A stretch of DNA of 16,824 nt from CAZEFK01 sp964511405 (lineage in GTDB: Bacteria; Pseudomonadota; Alphaproteobacteria; Elsterales; Elsteraceae), in contig CAZEFK010000164.1 in assembly GCA_964511405.1 (NCBI GenBank), positions 1-16,824 of the forward strand, in the 5' to 3' direction. Made by a program: the position numbers and the translations under genes. The first letter of the stretch is position 1, and every line of letters begins with the position of its first letter. The notes beneath the pieces were generated by a model. It worked only from the letters and a program-made list of their open reading frames with translations. It did not search any database and was not told the origin of the DNA. Shown here one piece after another: positions 7,680-13,962 of the stretch.

Positions 7680-8406
7680 TCTCGCGGCAGGTGGCGATCA
7701 GCTGCGCCCGCACGGCCGCGTCCTCGCCGGCCGCGAAGGCCGGCGAGGCGATGATCGAGACCACCAGGACCAGTTGCCCCTGCAGGTTGAACACCGGCGC
7801 CGCAAAGGCGCGCAGGCCGGGTACGGTGGTGCCGTCGACCCCGGCCGACAGATCGGCGCGCACCTGCCGGCGCAAGGCGTCGATGTCGATCGGGCCCGCG
7901 GTCCGGTCGCGCGCCAGCTCTTGCTGCAGCAGGTCGGAGACGAAAAGCTCGTTCTGGAACGCCAGGAACACCTTGCCAGTGGCCGAATGGATCAGCGGCA
8001 GCCGCGAGCCGATGGTCAGGGTCGTGTAGATCGGCGGCGACCCCGGGTACCAGCGCACGATCGTCGGGCCCAGATCAGCCCACACTGCGAGCTGCCCGGT
8101 GCGGCCGGTCGCGGCCACCAGGTCCTGGGCGCCCTGCGCGGCCGCGGCGAACAGATCGAGCCGGCCCATGGCGGCCAGGCCCAGCCGCAGGGCGCCGCTG
8201 TCGAGGTCGTAGAGCGCCGTCGCCGGATCCTGGCGCAGATAGCCGGTATTGACGAAACTGGCGAGGTACCGGTGCGCCTGGCTGGGCGACAGCTGGCTGG
8301 CCTTGGCGATGTCGGACAGGCTGCTCGGCCGGCCCAGCCGGACCAGCGCATCGAGCACGCCGATGCCGATCTCGACCGACTGTATGCCCTTGCGCCGTCC
8401 CGCCAT
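7639..8406 (-). CDS. IclR-family transcriptional regulator
   Basis: A 255-residue regulator. The N-terminal winged helix-turn-helix (about residues 8-60, with SLSDIAKASQLSPSQAHRYL) is followed by an IclR effector-binding domain; SATGKVFLAF (141-150) is a family hallmark. IclR proteins bind small aromatic or organic acids and repress or activate catabolic operons. It sits among all three gentisate-cluster transcription units, so it is the likely local regulator, responding to salicylate or gentisate; this is inference. Start taken at 8406 (MAGRRKGIQS) with GGAG 7 nt upstream; the upstream ATG at 8436 lacks a ribosome site. The 3' end overlaps the reductase gene by 41 bp, and 47 bp separate its start from the divergent isomerase gene. 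Confidence 0.92.
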   Translation of the reverse strand: MAGRRKGIQSVEIGIGVLDALVRLGRPSSLSDIAKASQLSPSQAHRYLASFVNTGYLRQDPATALYDLDSGALRLGLAAMGRLDLFAAAAQGAQDLVAATGRTGQLAVWADLGPTIVRWYPGSPPIYTTLTIGSRLPLIHSATGKVFLAFQNELFVSDLLQQELARDRTAGPIDIDALRRQVRADLSAGVDGTTVPGLRAFAAPVFNLQGQLVLVVSIIASPAFAAGEDAAVRAQLIATCREITHRLGGAWPGQA

Positions 8407-8453
8407 GCCACCGCTCCGTCCGTCCCCGGTCCCCATCTGAAAAGGATGCGCGC

Positions 8454-9092
8454 GTGAAACTCCACGGCTATTTCCGCTCCTCGGCCTCCTATCGGCTGCG
8501 CATCGCCCTGAAGCTGAAGGGCCTGACGGCCGACCAGGCCTTCATCCACCTGCGCCGCAAGGAGCAGCAGTCGCAGGATTTCCTGGCGATGAACCCCATG
8601 GGCCTGGTGCCGGTGCTGGAGGCCGACGGCCGTGTGCTGACCCAATCCCTGGCCATCATCGAGTACCTGGACGAGACGCATCCCGAGCCGGCGCTGCTGC
8701 CGCCGGCGCCGATCGACCGCGCCTGGGTCCGGTCGGTCGCGCTGGCCATCGCCTGCGACATCCATCCGCTCAACAACCTGCGGGTGCTGCTGCACCTGCG
8801 CGACGCGCTGGGCCTGGACGAGCCGGCGCGCAACGACTGGTACCGCCACTGGGTCGCCGAGGGCTTTTCCGGCCTGGAGGCGCTGCTGGCGGCGGACGAC
8901 CGGGTCGGCCGGTTCTGCTGCGGCGACACGCCGGGGCTCGCCGATTTGTGCCTGGTGCCGCAGGTCTATAATGCCGAGCGGCTCGACTGCCCGATGGACG
9001 CCTATCCGACGATCCGCCGCCTGGCCGCGGCGGCCCGCACCCTTCCCGCCTTCGCCGACGCCGAGCCCGGCCGTCAGCCCGACGCCGAATGA
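8454..9092 (+). CDS. maiA: maleylpyruvate isomerase (zeta-class GST / MaiA family)
   Basis: A 212-residue zeta-class glutathione transferase-like enzyme. The N-terminal thioredoxin-like domain has RSSASYRLRIALKLKG (residues 8-23); maleylacetoacetate isomerases usually have Cys in SSCS, while here it is Ala, closer to the SSTS form I associate with the maleylpyruvate isomerase NagL. QSLAIIEYLDE (64-74) is the glutathione gamma-Glu site, and CDIHPLNNLRVL begins the helical domain. It converts maleylpyruvate to fumarylpyruvate with glutathione as cofactor. Start is GTG 8454, with AGGA about 8 nt upstream. The stop overlaps an ATG in the next gene's 5' region, so both genes form one operon. General maleylacetoacetate isomerase activity is the alternative. 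Confidence 0.9.
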   Translation: MKLHGYFRSSASYRLRIALKLKGLTADQAFIHLRRKEQQSQDFLAMNPMGLVPVLEADGRVLTQSLAIIEYLDETHPEPALLPPAPIDRAWVRSVALAIACDIHPLNNLRVLLHLRDALGLDEPARNDWYRHWVAEGFSGLEALLAADDRVGRFCCGDTPGLADLCLVPQVYNAERLDCPMDAYPTIRRLAAAARTLPAFADAEPGRQPDAE

Positions 9093-9106
9093 CACGAGGA
9101 TTCGCC

Positions 9107-9805
9107 ATGACCGACTTCGCCTTCCCGCCGCCGCCCGTGGTCAGCGCCCCGATCCGGGGCCGGACCGAGCGCTTCCCGATCGCCCGCATCTTCTGCGTCG
9201 GCCGCAATTACGAGGCCCATGCCCGCGAGATGGGCGTCCAGCCCGACCGCGAGGCGCCGTTCTACTTTACCAAGTCGGCGCTGGCCTATGTGCCGTCCGG
9301 CACGACCGTGGCCTATCCGCCCGGCACCGAGAACTACCATTACGAGATGGAGCTGGTGGTGGCGATCGGCGCCCCGGCGTTCCGGGTCGCCCCGGAGCAG
9401 GCGCTGGCGGCCGTCTTCGGCTATGCCTGCGGCCTGGACATGACCAGGCGCGACCTGCAGCTCAAAGAGCGCGCCAAGCAGCGCCCCTGGGACCTGGGCA
9501 AGGACTTCGAGGAGTCCGCGGTGCTGTCCGAGATCGTGCCGGTGGCGGCCTGCGGCCATCCGGCCAACGGCCGCATCGAACTCGCGGTCAATGGCGAGAC
9601 CAAGCAGGCCAGCACTCTCGACCAGCTCATCTGGTCGGTGCCGGACCTGATCTCCCACCTCTCGCGCTATTACCACCTGCAGCCCGGCGACCTGATCTAC
9701 ACCGGCACGCCCGAGGGGGTCGGCCCGGTCAAGACCGGCGACCGCTTGGCGGGTACGGTCGAGGGCGTGGGCACTATCGCGCTCACGATCGGCGCGGCGG
9801 CGTAG
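9107..9805 (+). CDS. nagK: fumarylpyruvate hydrolase (FAH superfamily)
   Basis: A 232-residue FAH-fold hydrolase, of normal length for fumarylpyruvate hydrolases. Metal ligands are E80 and E82 (HYEMEL) and D111 (GLDMTRRDLQ); RPWDLGKDFEESA (126-138) and YTGTPEGVGPV (198-208) are characteristic active-site segments. It cleaves fumarylpyruvate to fumarate and pyruvate, the last step of the glutathione-dependent gentisate route. Start at 9107 (MTDFAF) is preceded by GAGG at 7 nt; an ATG at 9089 overlapping the isomerase stop is possible but has no better ribosome site. It is the second gene of the plus-strand operon and is followed by a strong hairpin. Confidence 0.92.
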   Translation: MTDFAFPPPPVVSAPIRGRTERFPIARIFCVGRNYEAHAREMGVQPDREAPFYFTKSALAYVPSGTTVAYPPGTENYHYEMELVVAIGAPAFRVAPEQALAAVFGYACGLDMTRRDLQLKERAKQRPWDLGKDFEESAVLSEIVPVAACGHPANGRIELAVNGETKQASTLDQLIWSVPDLISHLSRYYHLQPGDLIYTGTPEGVGPVKTGDRLAGTVEGVGTIALTIGAAA

Positions 9806-9820
9806 CCGCGCGTATGACAA

Positions 9821-9856
9821 AGCGATCGGCGGCAATGGCCCTTGTCGCCGATCGCT
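9821..9856 (+). terminator. strong hairpin ending the isomerase-hydrolase operon
   Basis: AGCGATCGGCGGCAA (9821-9835) pairs with TTGTCGCCGATCGCT (9842-9856) across a 6-base loop: a 15-bp stem with a single G-T pair. It begins 15 bases after the fumarylpyruvate hydrolase stop and is followed by GACTTTCCC, a weak T-run. The position suits an intrinsic terminator insulating the catabolic operon from the hipBA genes downstream. Confidence 0.65.
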
Positions 9857-9868
9857 GACTTTCCCAAA

Positions 9869-9888
9869 CTGTCGCCGTTCGACGACAG
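9869..9888 (+). promoter_or_regulatory. candidate HipB operator (inverted repeat)
   Basis: CTGTCG (9869-9874) and CGACAG (9883-9888) are perfect inverted 6-mers separated by 8 bases, 15 bp before the hipB start. The geometry equals that of the E. coli HipB operators (5-bp arms, 8-bp spacer), though the sequence differs. HipB-type antitoxins usually repress their own operon from such sites. TGTCGCC also recurs at 9843, 9870 and 9897. Confidence 0.45.
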
Positions 9889-9903
9889 GCCGGGATTGTC
9901 GCC

Positions 9904-10185
9904 ATGAAGGTTCGCACGGCCGCCGACATCGGCCTTGCCATTCGCGAGCGGCGGCGCGCCGCGGGCTGGGACCAGGAGGCGTTAGCCCGGCGGGCCAAGG
10001 TCAGCCGCCAGTGGATCGTCGAGATCGAGAAAGGCAAGCCGCGGGCCGAGATCGGCCTGGTCTTGCGGACGCTCGAAGCCCTGGGGCTCGATGTCTCGCT
10101 CGCAACCGCCGGTCCGGTCGGCGACGCCGTGCCGTCCGTCGACATCGACGAGATCCTCGACGACCTCCGGACCGACCGGCCGTGA
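9904..10185 (+). CDS. hipB: HipB-type antitoxin, XRE-family DNA-binding protein
   Basis: A 93-residue protein with an XRE helix-turn-helix: GLAIRERRRAAGWDQEALARR then AKVSRQWIVEIEKGKPRAE (about residues 10-50), followed by a LRTLEALGLDVSL strand typical of HipB and an acidic C-terminal tail (DIDEILDDLRTD) that may contact HipA. It would neutralise the HipA kinase and repress the operon. Start ATG 9904 is the natural one for the family. The stop codon overlaps the hipA GTG start in the sequence GTGA. Confidence 0.88.
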   Translation: MKVRTAADIGLAIRERRRAAGWDQEALARRAKVSRQWIVEIEKGKPRAEIGLVLRTLEALGLDVSLATAGPVGDAVPSVDIDEILDDLRTDRP

Positions 10186-11489
10186 CGGCGGCGCTTGTCG
10201 CGCTCATGGCTGGCCGCGTGGTCGGCACCGTCACGCGCGACACCCGCGGGCAGCTCCGCTTCACCTACGACGACGGCTGGCGCGCCGCCCCCGGCGCCTA
10301 CCCCCTGTCGCTGTCGATGCCACTGGCGGTCGCGGACCATCCCCATGACCGTATCGAGGCGTTCCTCTGGGGCCTGCTCCCGGACAACGCCCACATCCTG
10401 GACCGATGGGCCAAACGGTTTCAGGTTTCCGCGCGCAACGCGTTTGCGCTCGTCGCCCATGTCGGGGAAGACTGCGCCGGCGCGGTCCAGTTCGCCCGGC
10501 CCGAGCGCATCGGCGATCTCACGACCGAGGGCCCCCGCGATGTCGCGTGGTTGACGGAGGCTGAAATCGCGGAGCGGCTGCGGCTGCTCAGGACCGATCC
10601 GTCGGCCTGGCGCACGTCGGGGGACACCGGCCAGTTCAGCCTCGCCGGCGCGCAGCCGAAAACCGCGCTTCTCCTCGAGGACGGCCGGTGGGGCGTGCCG
10701 GCCGGGCGCACGCCGACCACCCACATCCTGAAGCCGCCCTCGGCCGACCTCGACGGCCATGCGGGAAACGAGCACATCTGCCTGCGCCTGGCCCGCGCAA
10801 TGGGCCTGATCGCGACGCGGTCGGAGGTTCGGCGGTTCGAGCGCGAAGCCGCCATCGTCGTGGAGCGCTACGACCGGCGGCAAACCGCCGGCGGCATCGT
10901 CCGCGTCCACCAGGAGGACGTGTGCCAGGCTCTGGCCGTCCTGCCGACATCAAAATACGAAACCGAAGGCGGCCCCGGCGCGCGGGCAGTCATGGACCTG
11001 TTGGGCACGGCATCGAGCCGGCCGGACGAGGATCGGGCCCGGTTCGTCGATGCCCTGATCTTCAACTGGCTGATCGCCGGCACCGATGCCCACGCCAAGA
11101 ACTATTCGCTGCTGATCGGCGCGAACGGACGCGTGCGCCTCGCGCCGCTGTACGATGTGGCGAGCGCCCTGCCCTATGGCCGCTTCGACCCCCAGAAACT
11201 GCGCCTGGCGATGAAGATCGGCGGCGCATACCGCCTTCGCGACATCGGCGCCCGCCAATGGCGCAGGCTGGGAGACACCCTGCGGATCGATCCCGACGCC
11301 CTCGTGGCCCGGGCGGCGGCACTGGCGGAGATGCTCCCGGATCATCTTGCCGATGTGCGGCGGCAGGCCGGCGCCGACGGACTTGACCACCGGATTGTCG
11401 AGCGTCTGGCCGCGGACTTGTCGGCCCGAGCCGGCGATTGCCGACGGCAGCTATCGGCACCGAGCCCAGCCTCGAACCGGGCGACCTAA
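10182..11489 (+). CDS. hipA: HipA-type serine/threonine kinase toxin
   Basis: A 435-residue HipA-family kinase. The N-terminal Couple_hipA domain opens ALVALMAGRVVGTVTRD; the ATP loop is FSLAGAQPKTALL (about 152-164); THILKP and GNEHICLRLARAMGL follow; catalytic Asp302 is in GTDAHAKNYSLL and the metal-binding Asp about 325 in LAPLYDVASALPY. All kinase residues I can check are present, so it looks intact. HipA enzymes phosphorylate targets such as glutamyl-tRNA synthetase to stop growth. GTG 10182 was chosen because it overlaps the hipB stop by 4 nt and gives a family-like N-terminus; the frame is open further upstream only as antisense of nothing useful. The stop overlaps, on the opposite strand, the stop of a LysR remnant. 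Confidence 0.9.
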   Translation: MTAALVALMAGRVVGTVTRDTRGQLRFTYDDGWRAAPGAYPLSLSMPLAVADHPHDRIEAFLWGLLPDNAHILDRWAKRFQVSARNAFALVAHVGEDCAGAVQFARPERIGDLTTEGPRDVAWLTEAEIAERLRLLRTDPSAWRTSGDTGQFSLAGAQPKTALLLEDGRWGVPAGRTPTTHILKPPSADLDGHAGNEHICLRLARAMGLIATRSEVRRFEREAAIVVERYDRRQTAGGIVRVHQEDVCQALAVLPTSKYETEGGPGARAVMDLLGTASSRPDEDRARFVDALIFNWLIAGTDAHAKNYSLLIGANGRVRLAPLYDVASALPYGRFDPQKLRLAMKIGGAYRLRDIGARQWRRLGDTLRIDPDALVARAAALAEMLPDHLADVRRQAGADGLDHRIVERLAADLSARAGDCRRQLSAPSPASNRAT

Positions 11490-11727
11490 CGGATGCTCCG
11501 CTGCATCGACCTTGCCGGCGCCGCCGTCCGGGCGAACAGGGCATGGACCACGCCGCGCAGCCACATGTTGCCGGGATCCTTGTGCGCGCGCCGGTGCCAG
11601 AACTGGTGCACCGGGATCGTCGGCGTCCGGATCGGCAGGTCGAACAGCCGGATGTCGGCGTAGCGGCCGAGCAGCGCCGCGAACGCGGCGCGGTTTGGCG
11701 CACAAATCTTGAGGTGCCCCCTCGTTC
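11486..11727 (-). pseudogene. C-terminal remnant of a NahR-like LysR regulator
   Basis: On the minus strand, from about 11702 to the stop at 11486-11488, the frame reads FAALLGRYADIRLFDLPIRT, then PTIPVHQFWHRRAHKDPGNM, then WLRGVVHALFAR and a short tail. This matches residues 249-300 of the intact LysR at 12954-13874 in 41 of 52 positions, and the DNA is about 80% alike by eye. There is no start codon; an in-frame TGA lies just upstream (about 11728-11730), so it is a broken gene missing its DNA-binding domain and most of its effector domain. It sits directly after the ATPase stop and ends overlapping the hipA stop. It appears to be what is left of a second, diverged lysR copy. Confidence 0.75.
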
Positions 11728-11734
11728 AGCATAG

Positions 11735-12904
11735 TCAGGGCCCGGTGGCGATGAGCATGCCGGCGATCTCGGCAAGGCCGACCGCTTCGACGCCGTGGCC
11801 CAAGGGGATCCGTTCGCTGCCCGGATAGACCAGAAACCGCCGGTCCGGCGCCAGGTCGGCGCAGGCGGCATGAAATCCCCTGCCCACCTTTGGAGCCATG
11901 GCGCGCTTGACCTCCACCGCCCACAGCCGTCCGTCGGGCACGCACAACAGCAGGTCGATCTCGGCGCCTGCCGCGGTCCGGTAGAAGAAGGCATCGCCGC
12001 CAGCGGGCAGCAGGCCCGCCACCGTCTCGACGACCAGCCCCTCCCAACTGCCGCCGGCGACGGGATGGCCCAGCACCGCGTCCAGGTCGCCCAGGCCCAA
12101 CAGGGCATGCACCAGGCCGCTGTCGCGGATGTAGACCTTCGGCGACTTGACCAGGCGCTTGCCGACATTGGCGTGCCACGGCTGCAGCCGGCGCACCAGC
12201 AGCAGATCGACCAGCAGGTCGACATAGCCGGCGACCGTCTTGTGGTCGACCCCCAGTCCCCGGCCGAACTCCGAGGCGTTCAGCAATCCGCCCTGCACAT
12301 GCGCCAGCATCGTCCAGAACCGGCGCAGGGTTTCCGCCGGGACGCGCGCGCCCATCTGCGGCACGTCGCGCCCGAGGTAGGTCCGGATGAAGTCGCGCCG
12401 CCAGCGCAGGCTCTCGGCATCGCTGGATGCCAGCAGGCTGTCGGGGAAGCCGCCGCGCACCCAAAGCCGGTCGAGGGCGGCAGCGCCGGCTTCGGTCACG
12501 TCCACCGGGCCCAGTTCCAGGTGCGCGATCCGACCGGCCAGCGTCTCCGATGACTGCCGCAGCAGGTCGAGCGACGCCGAGCCCAGGAGCAGGAAACGCC
12601 CGGAGCGGCGGCTTTCGCGCCGGCCGCGGTCGATCAGCCCGCGCAGGTTCTGGAACAGCCCCGGCAGGCGCTGGACCTCGTCCAGGATGACCAGCTTGTC
12701 GGCGTGGCGATCCAAGTAGGCCTCGGAGTCGGCGAGCTTGGCCTGATCGGTGTCCGACTCCAGGTCGAGATAGATCGACGGACGACGGTCGCCGACCGCT
12801 TGCGCGAGGGTGGTCTTGCCGACCTGGCGCGGGCCGAGGAGCAGCACGGCCGGGCTCGCATCCAGGCGATCGATCAGCAGTGGAAGCAGACGGCGCGTAA
12901 GCAT
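11735..12904 (-). CDS. AAA-family ATPase with DUF4143 C-terminal domain
   Basis: A 389-residue protein of the widespread AAA_14/DUF4143 family. Walker A is GPRQVGKTT (24-32), Walker B LVILDEVQ (71-78), and FLLLGSAS (104-111) is the sensor region. The second half has the DUF4143 pattern: RDFIRTYLGRDVPQ (170-183), a winged-helix-like stretch LNASEFGRGLGVDHKTVAGYV, and a nuclease-fold-like WEGLVVE...FYRT...AEIDLLL...WAVEVK, where D317 and E331-x-K333 resemble PD-(D/E)xK residues. Cellular role is unknown for most members. Start ATG 12904 is a family-like MLTRRLLP; a perfect palindrome lies 7 bp upstream. The gene is flanked by an intact lysR upstream and a lysR fragment downstream, which suggests insertion. 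Confidence 0.88.
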   Translation of the reverse strand: MLTRRLLPLLIDRLDASPAVLLLGPRQVGKTTLAQAVGDRRPSIYLDLESDTDQAKLADSEAYLDRHADKLVILDEVQRLPGLFQNLRGLIDRGRRESRRSGRFLLLGSASLDLLRQSSETLAGRIAHLELGPVDVTEAGAAALDRLWVRGGFPDSLLASSDAESLRWRRDFIRTYLGRDVPQMGARVPAETLRRFWTMLAHVQGGLLNASEFGRGLGVDHKTVAGYVDLLVDLLLVRRLQPWHANVGKRLVKSPKVYIRDSGLVHALLGLGDLDAVLGHPVAGGSWEGLVVETVAGLLPAGGDAFFYRTAAGAEIDLLLCVPDGRLWAVEVKRAMAPKVGRGFHAACADLAPDRRFLVYPGSERIPLGHGVEAVGLAEIAGMLIATGP

Positions 12905-12911
12905 CCTCGTT

Positions 12912-12934
12912 TTTTGGGAGTTAGCCTCCCAAAA
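12912..12934. promoter_or_regulatory. perfect palindrome just upstream of the ATPase gene
   Basis: TTTTGGGAG (12912-12920) and CTCCCAAAA (12926-12934) are perfect 9-bp inverted arms around a 5-base centre TTAGC. It fills most of the 49-bp gap between the lysR stop and the ATPase start, ending 7 bp before the ATPase ATG. It could be a protein-binding operator for autoregulation, a leader hairpin covering the ATPase ribosome site (the GGGAG arm is itself Shine-Dalgarno-like), or a lysR terminator. Confidence 0.6.
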
Positions 12935-12953
12935 TGCAAGGATAGGCGTGACA

Positions 12954-13874
12954 TCAAGGGGGGCCGCCAGGCGGCCGCGCGAACAGCGCGTGCACCAGCG
13001 ACCGCAGCCACATGTTGGCCGGATCCTTGTGCGCGCGCCGGTGCCAGGATTGATGCACCGGGATCGGCGGCGTCCGGATCGGCAGCTCGAACTGCTGGAT
13101 ATCGGCATAGCTGCAGAGCCGCGCCGCGAACGCCGATGGCACGGCGGCCACCAGGTCGGTGCCCTCGATGACCGGCAGCAGGCCGGCAAAGTGCGACAGC
13201 TCGACCAGCACCCGGCGGCGGAGGCCGCGGCGCTCCAGGAACTGCTCCAGCACATGCTCGCGGCCATGGGGGCGCACCTCGGCATGGGGCAGCGCTAGGT
13301 AGTCGGCCAAGCCGAGCCCCGGCCCCACCTCCGGATGGCCGGCGCGGGCGATGCCGACCAGCCGGTTGTCGAACAGCCGCTGCTGGAAGAACCCGTCCCG
13401 GCGCAGGTCCGGGAAATAGCCGACCGCCAGGTCGGCGGCACCGGACTCCAGGGCCTCGGCCGCGGCGGAGCGGTCGCGCGCGACCGTGCGCAGCCGAGTG
13501 TTCGGCGCCTCGGCCTGCAGGCGCGCGATCAGCGCCGGCACGAAGTGGATCTCGCCGATGTCGGGGGTCACGAGGGAGAACAGCCGGTCGGCGCGGGCCG
13601 GGTCGAACCCGGTGCGCTGCAGGACCTCCTCGCGCACCAGGTCGAGCACCCGGCGCACCGGCCCGGCCAGGTCCAGCGCCTTGGCGGTCGGCGCCATGCC
13701 GGCGCCGGCGCGCACGAACAGCGGATCGTCGAACAGGGTGCGCAGGCGCTGCAGGGCCGCGCTCATCGCCGGCTGGCTGAGCCCGATCGACTGCCCGGCG
13801 CGGGTCACGCTGCGATGGTCGGCCATCGCCGCGAAGGCCACCAGCAGATTGAGGTCGACGCCCCTGACATCCAT
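12954..13874 (-). CDS. LysR-family regulator, NahR-like
   Basis: A 306-residue LysR regulator. The N-terminal helix-turn-helix is DLNLLVAFAAMADHRSVTRA and GQSIGLSQPAMSAALQRLR (residues 7-45), followed by DDPLFVRAGAGMAPT. The effector domain has VTPDIGEIHFVPALIARL (102-119), DLAVGYFPDL (148-157) and WHRRAHKDPANMWLR (277-291), the pattern of the NahR/NagR branch that senses salicylate and related acids. Start MDVRGVDLNLL at 13874 is chosen by family alignment; the frame is open to 14156 but that part runs into the divergent oxygenase gene. It faces that gene across 88 bp and probably controls it, in the usual LysR fashion. Effector identity is inferred. Confidence 0.92.
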   Translation of the reverse strand: MDVRGVDLNLLVAFAAMADHRSVTRAGQSIGLSQPAMSAALQRLRTLFDDPLFVRAGAGMAPTAKALDLAGPVRRVLDLVREEVLQRTGFDPARADRLFSLVTPDIGEIHFVPALIARLQAEAPNTRLRTVARDRSAAAEALESGAADLAVGYFPDLRRDGFFQQRLFDNRLVGIARAGHPEVGPGLGLADYLALPHAEVRPHGREHVLEQFLERRGLRRRVLVELSHFAGLLPVIEGTDLVAAVPSAFAARLCSYADIQQFELPIRTPPIPVHQSWHRRAHKDPANMWLRSLVHALFARPPGGPP

Positions 13875-13880
13875 GCCGTG

Positions 13881-13903
13881 GATACTCGTTATCCGCGATA
13901 TCG
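13881..13903. promoter_or_regulatory. candidate LysR operator between lysR and the VanA-type gene
   Basis: Within the 88-bp divergent gap, GATA-ctcgt-TATC (13881-13893), TATC-cgc-GATA (13890-13900) and CGATATCG (13896-13903) are overlapping inverted repeats, just upstream of the lysR start. LysR proteins bind interrupted palindromes in exactly such divergent regions. No convincing -35/-10 pair was found by eye. Confidence 0.4.
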
Positions 13904-13962
13904 AATGGAGGGATGATACGGCGCCACCTACGCTGTGCCCATACAGCTTCGGGGAGGACGCC

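Noticed and set aside
11720..12911. CCTCGTT repeated at 11720-11726 and 12905-12911, framing the ATPase coding region
   Set aside because: A 7-base match is expected by chance over this distance, and the second copy leaves the palindrome outside; not enough to call a target-site duplication.
11735..13285. Apparent 516-residue protein joining an N-terminal extension to the ATPase
   Set aside because: The first 127 residues are a wrong-frame reading of the lysR gene; the ATPase family start is at 12904 after a palindrome.
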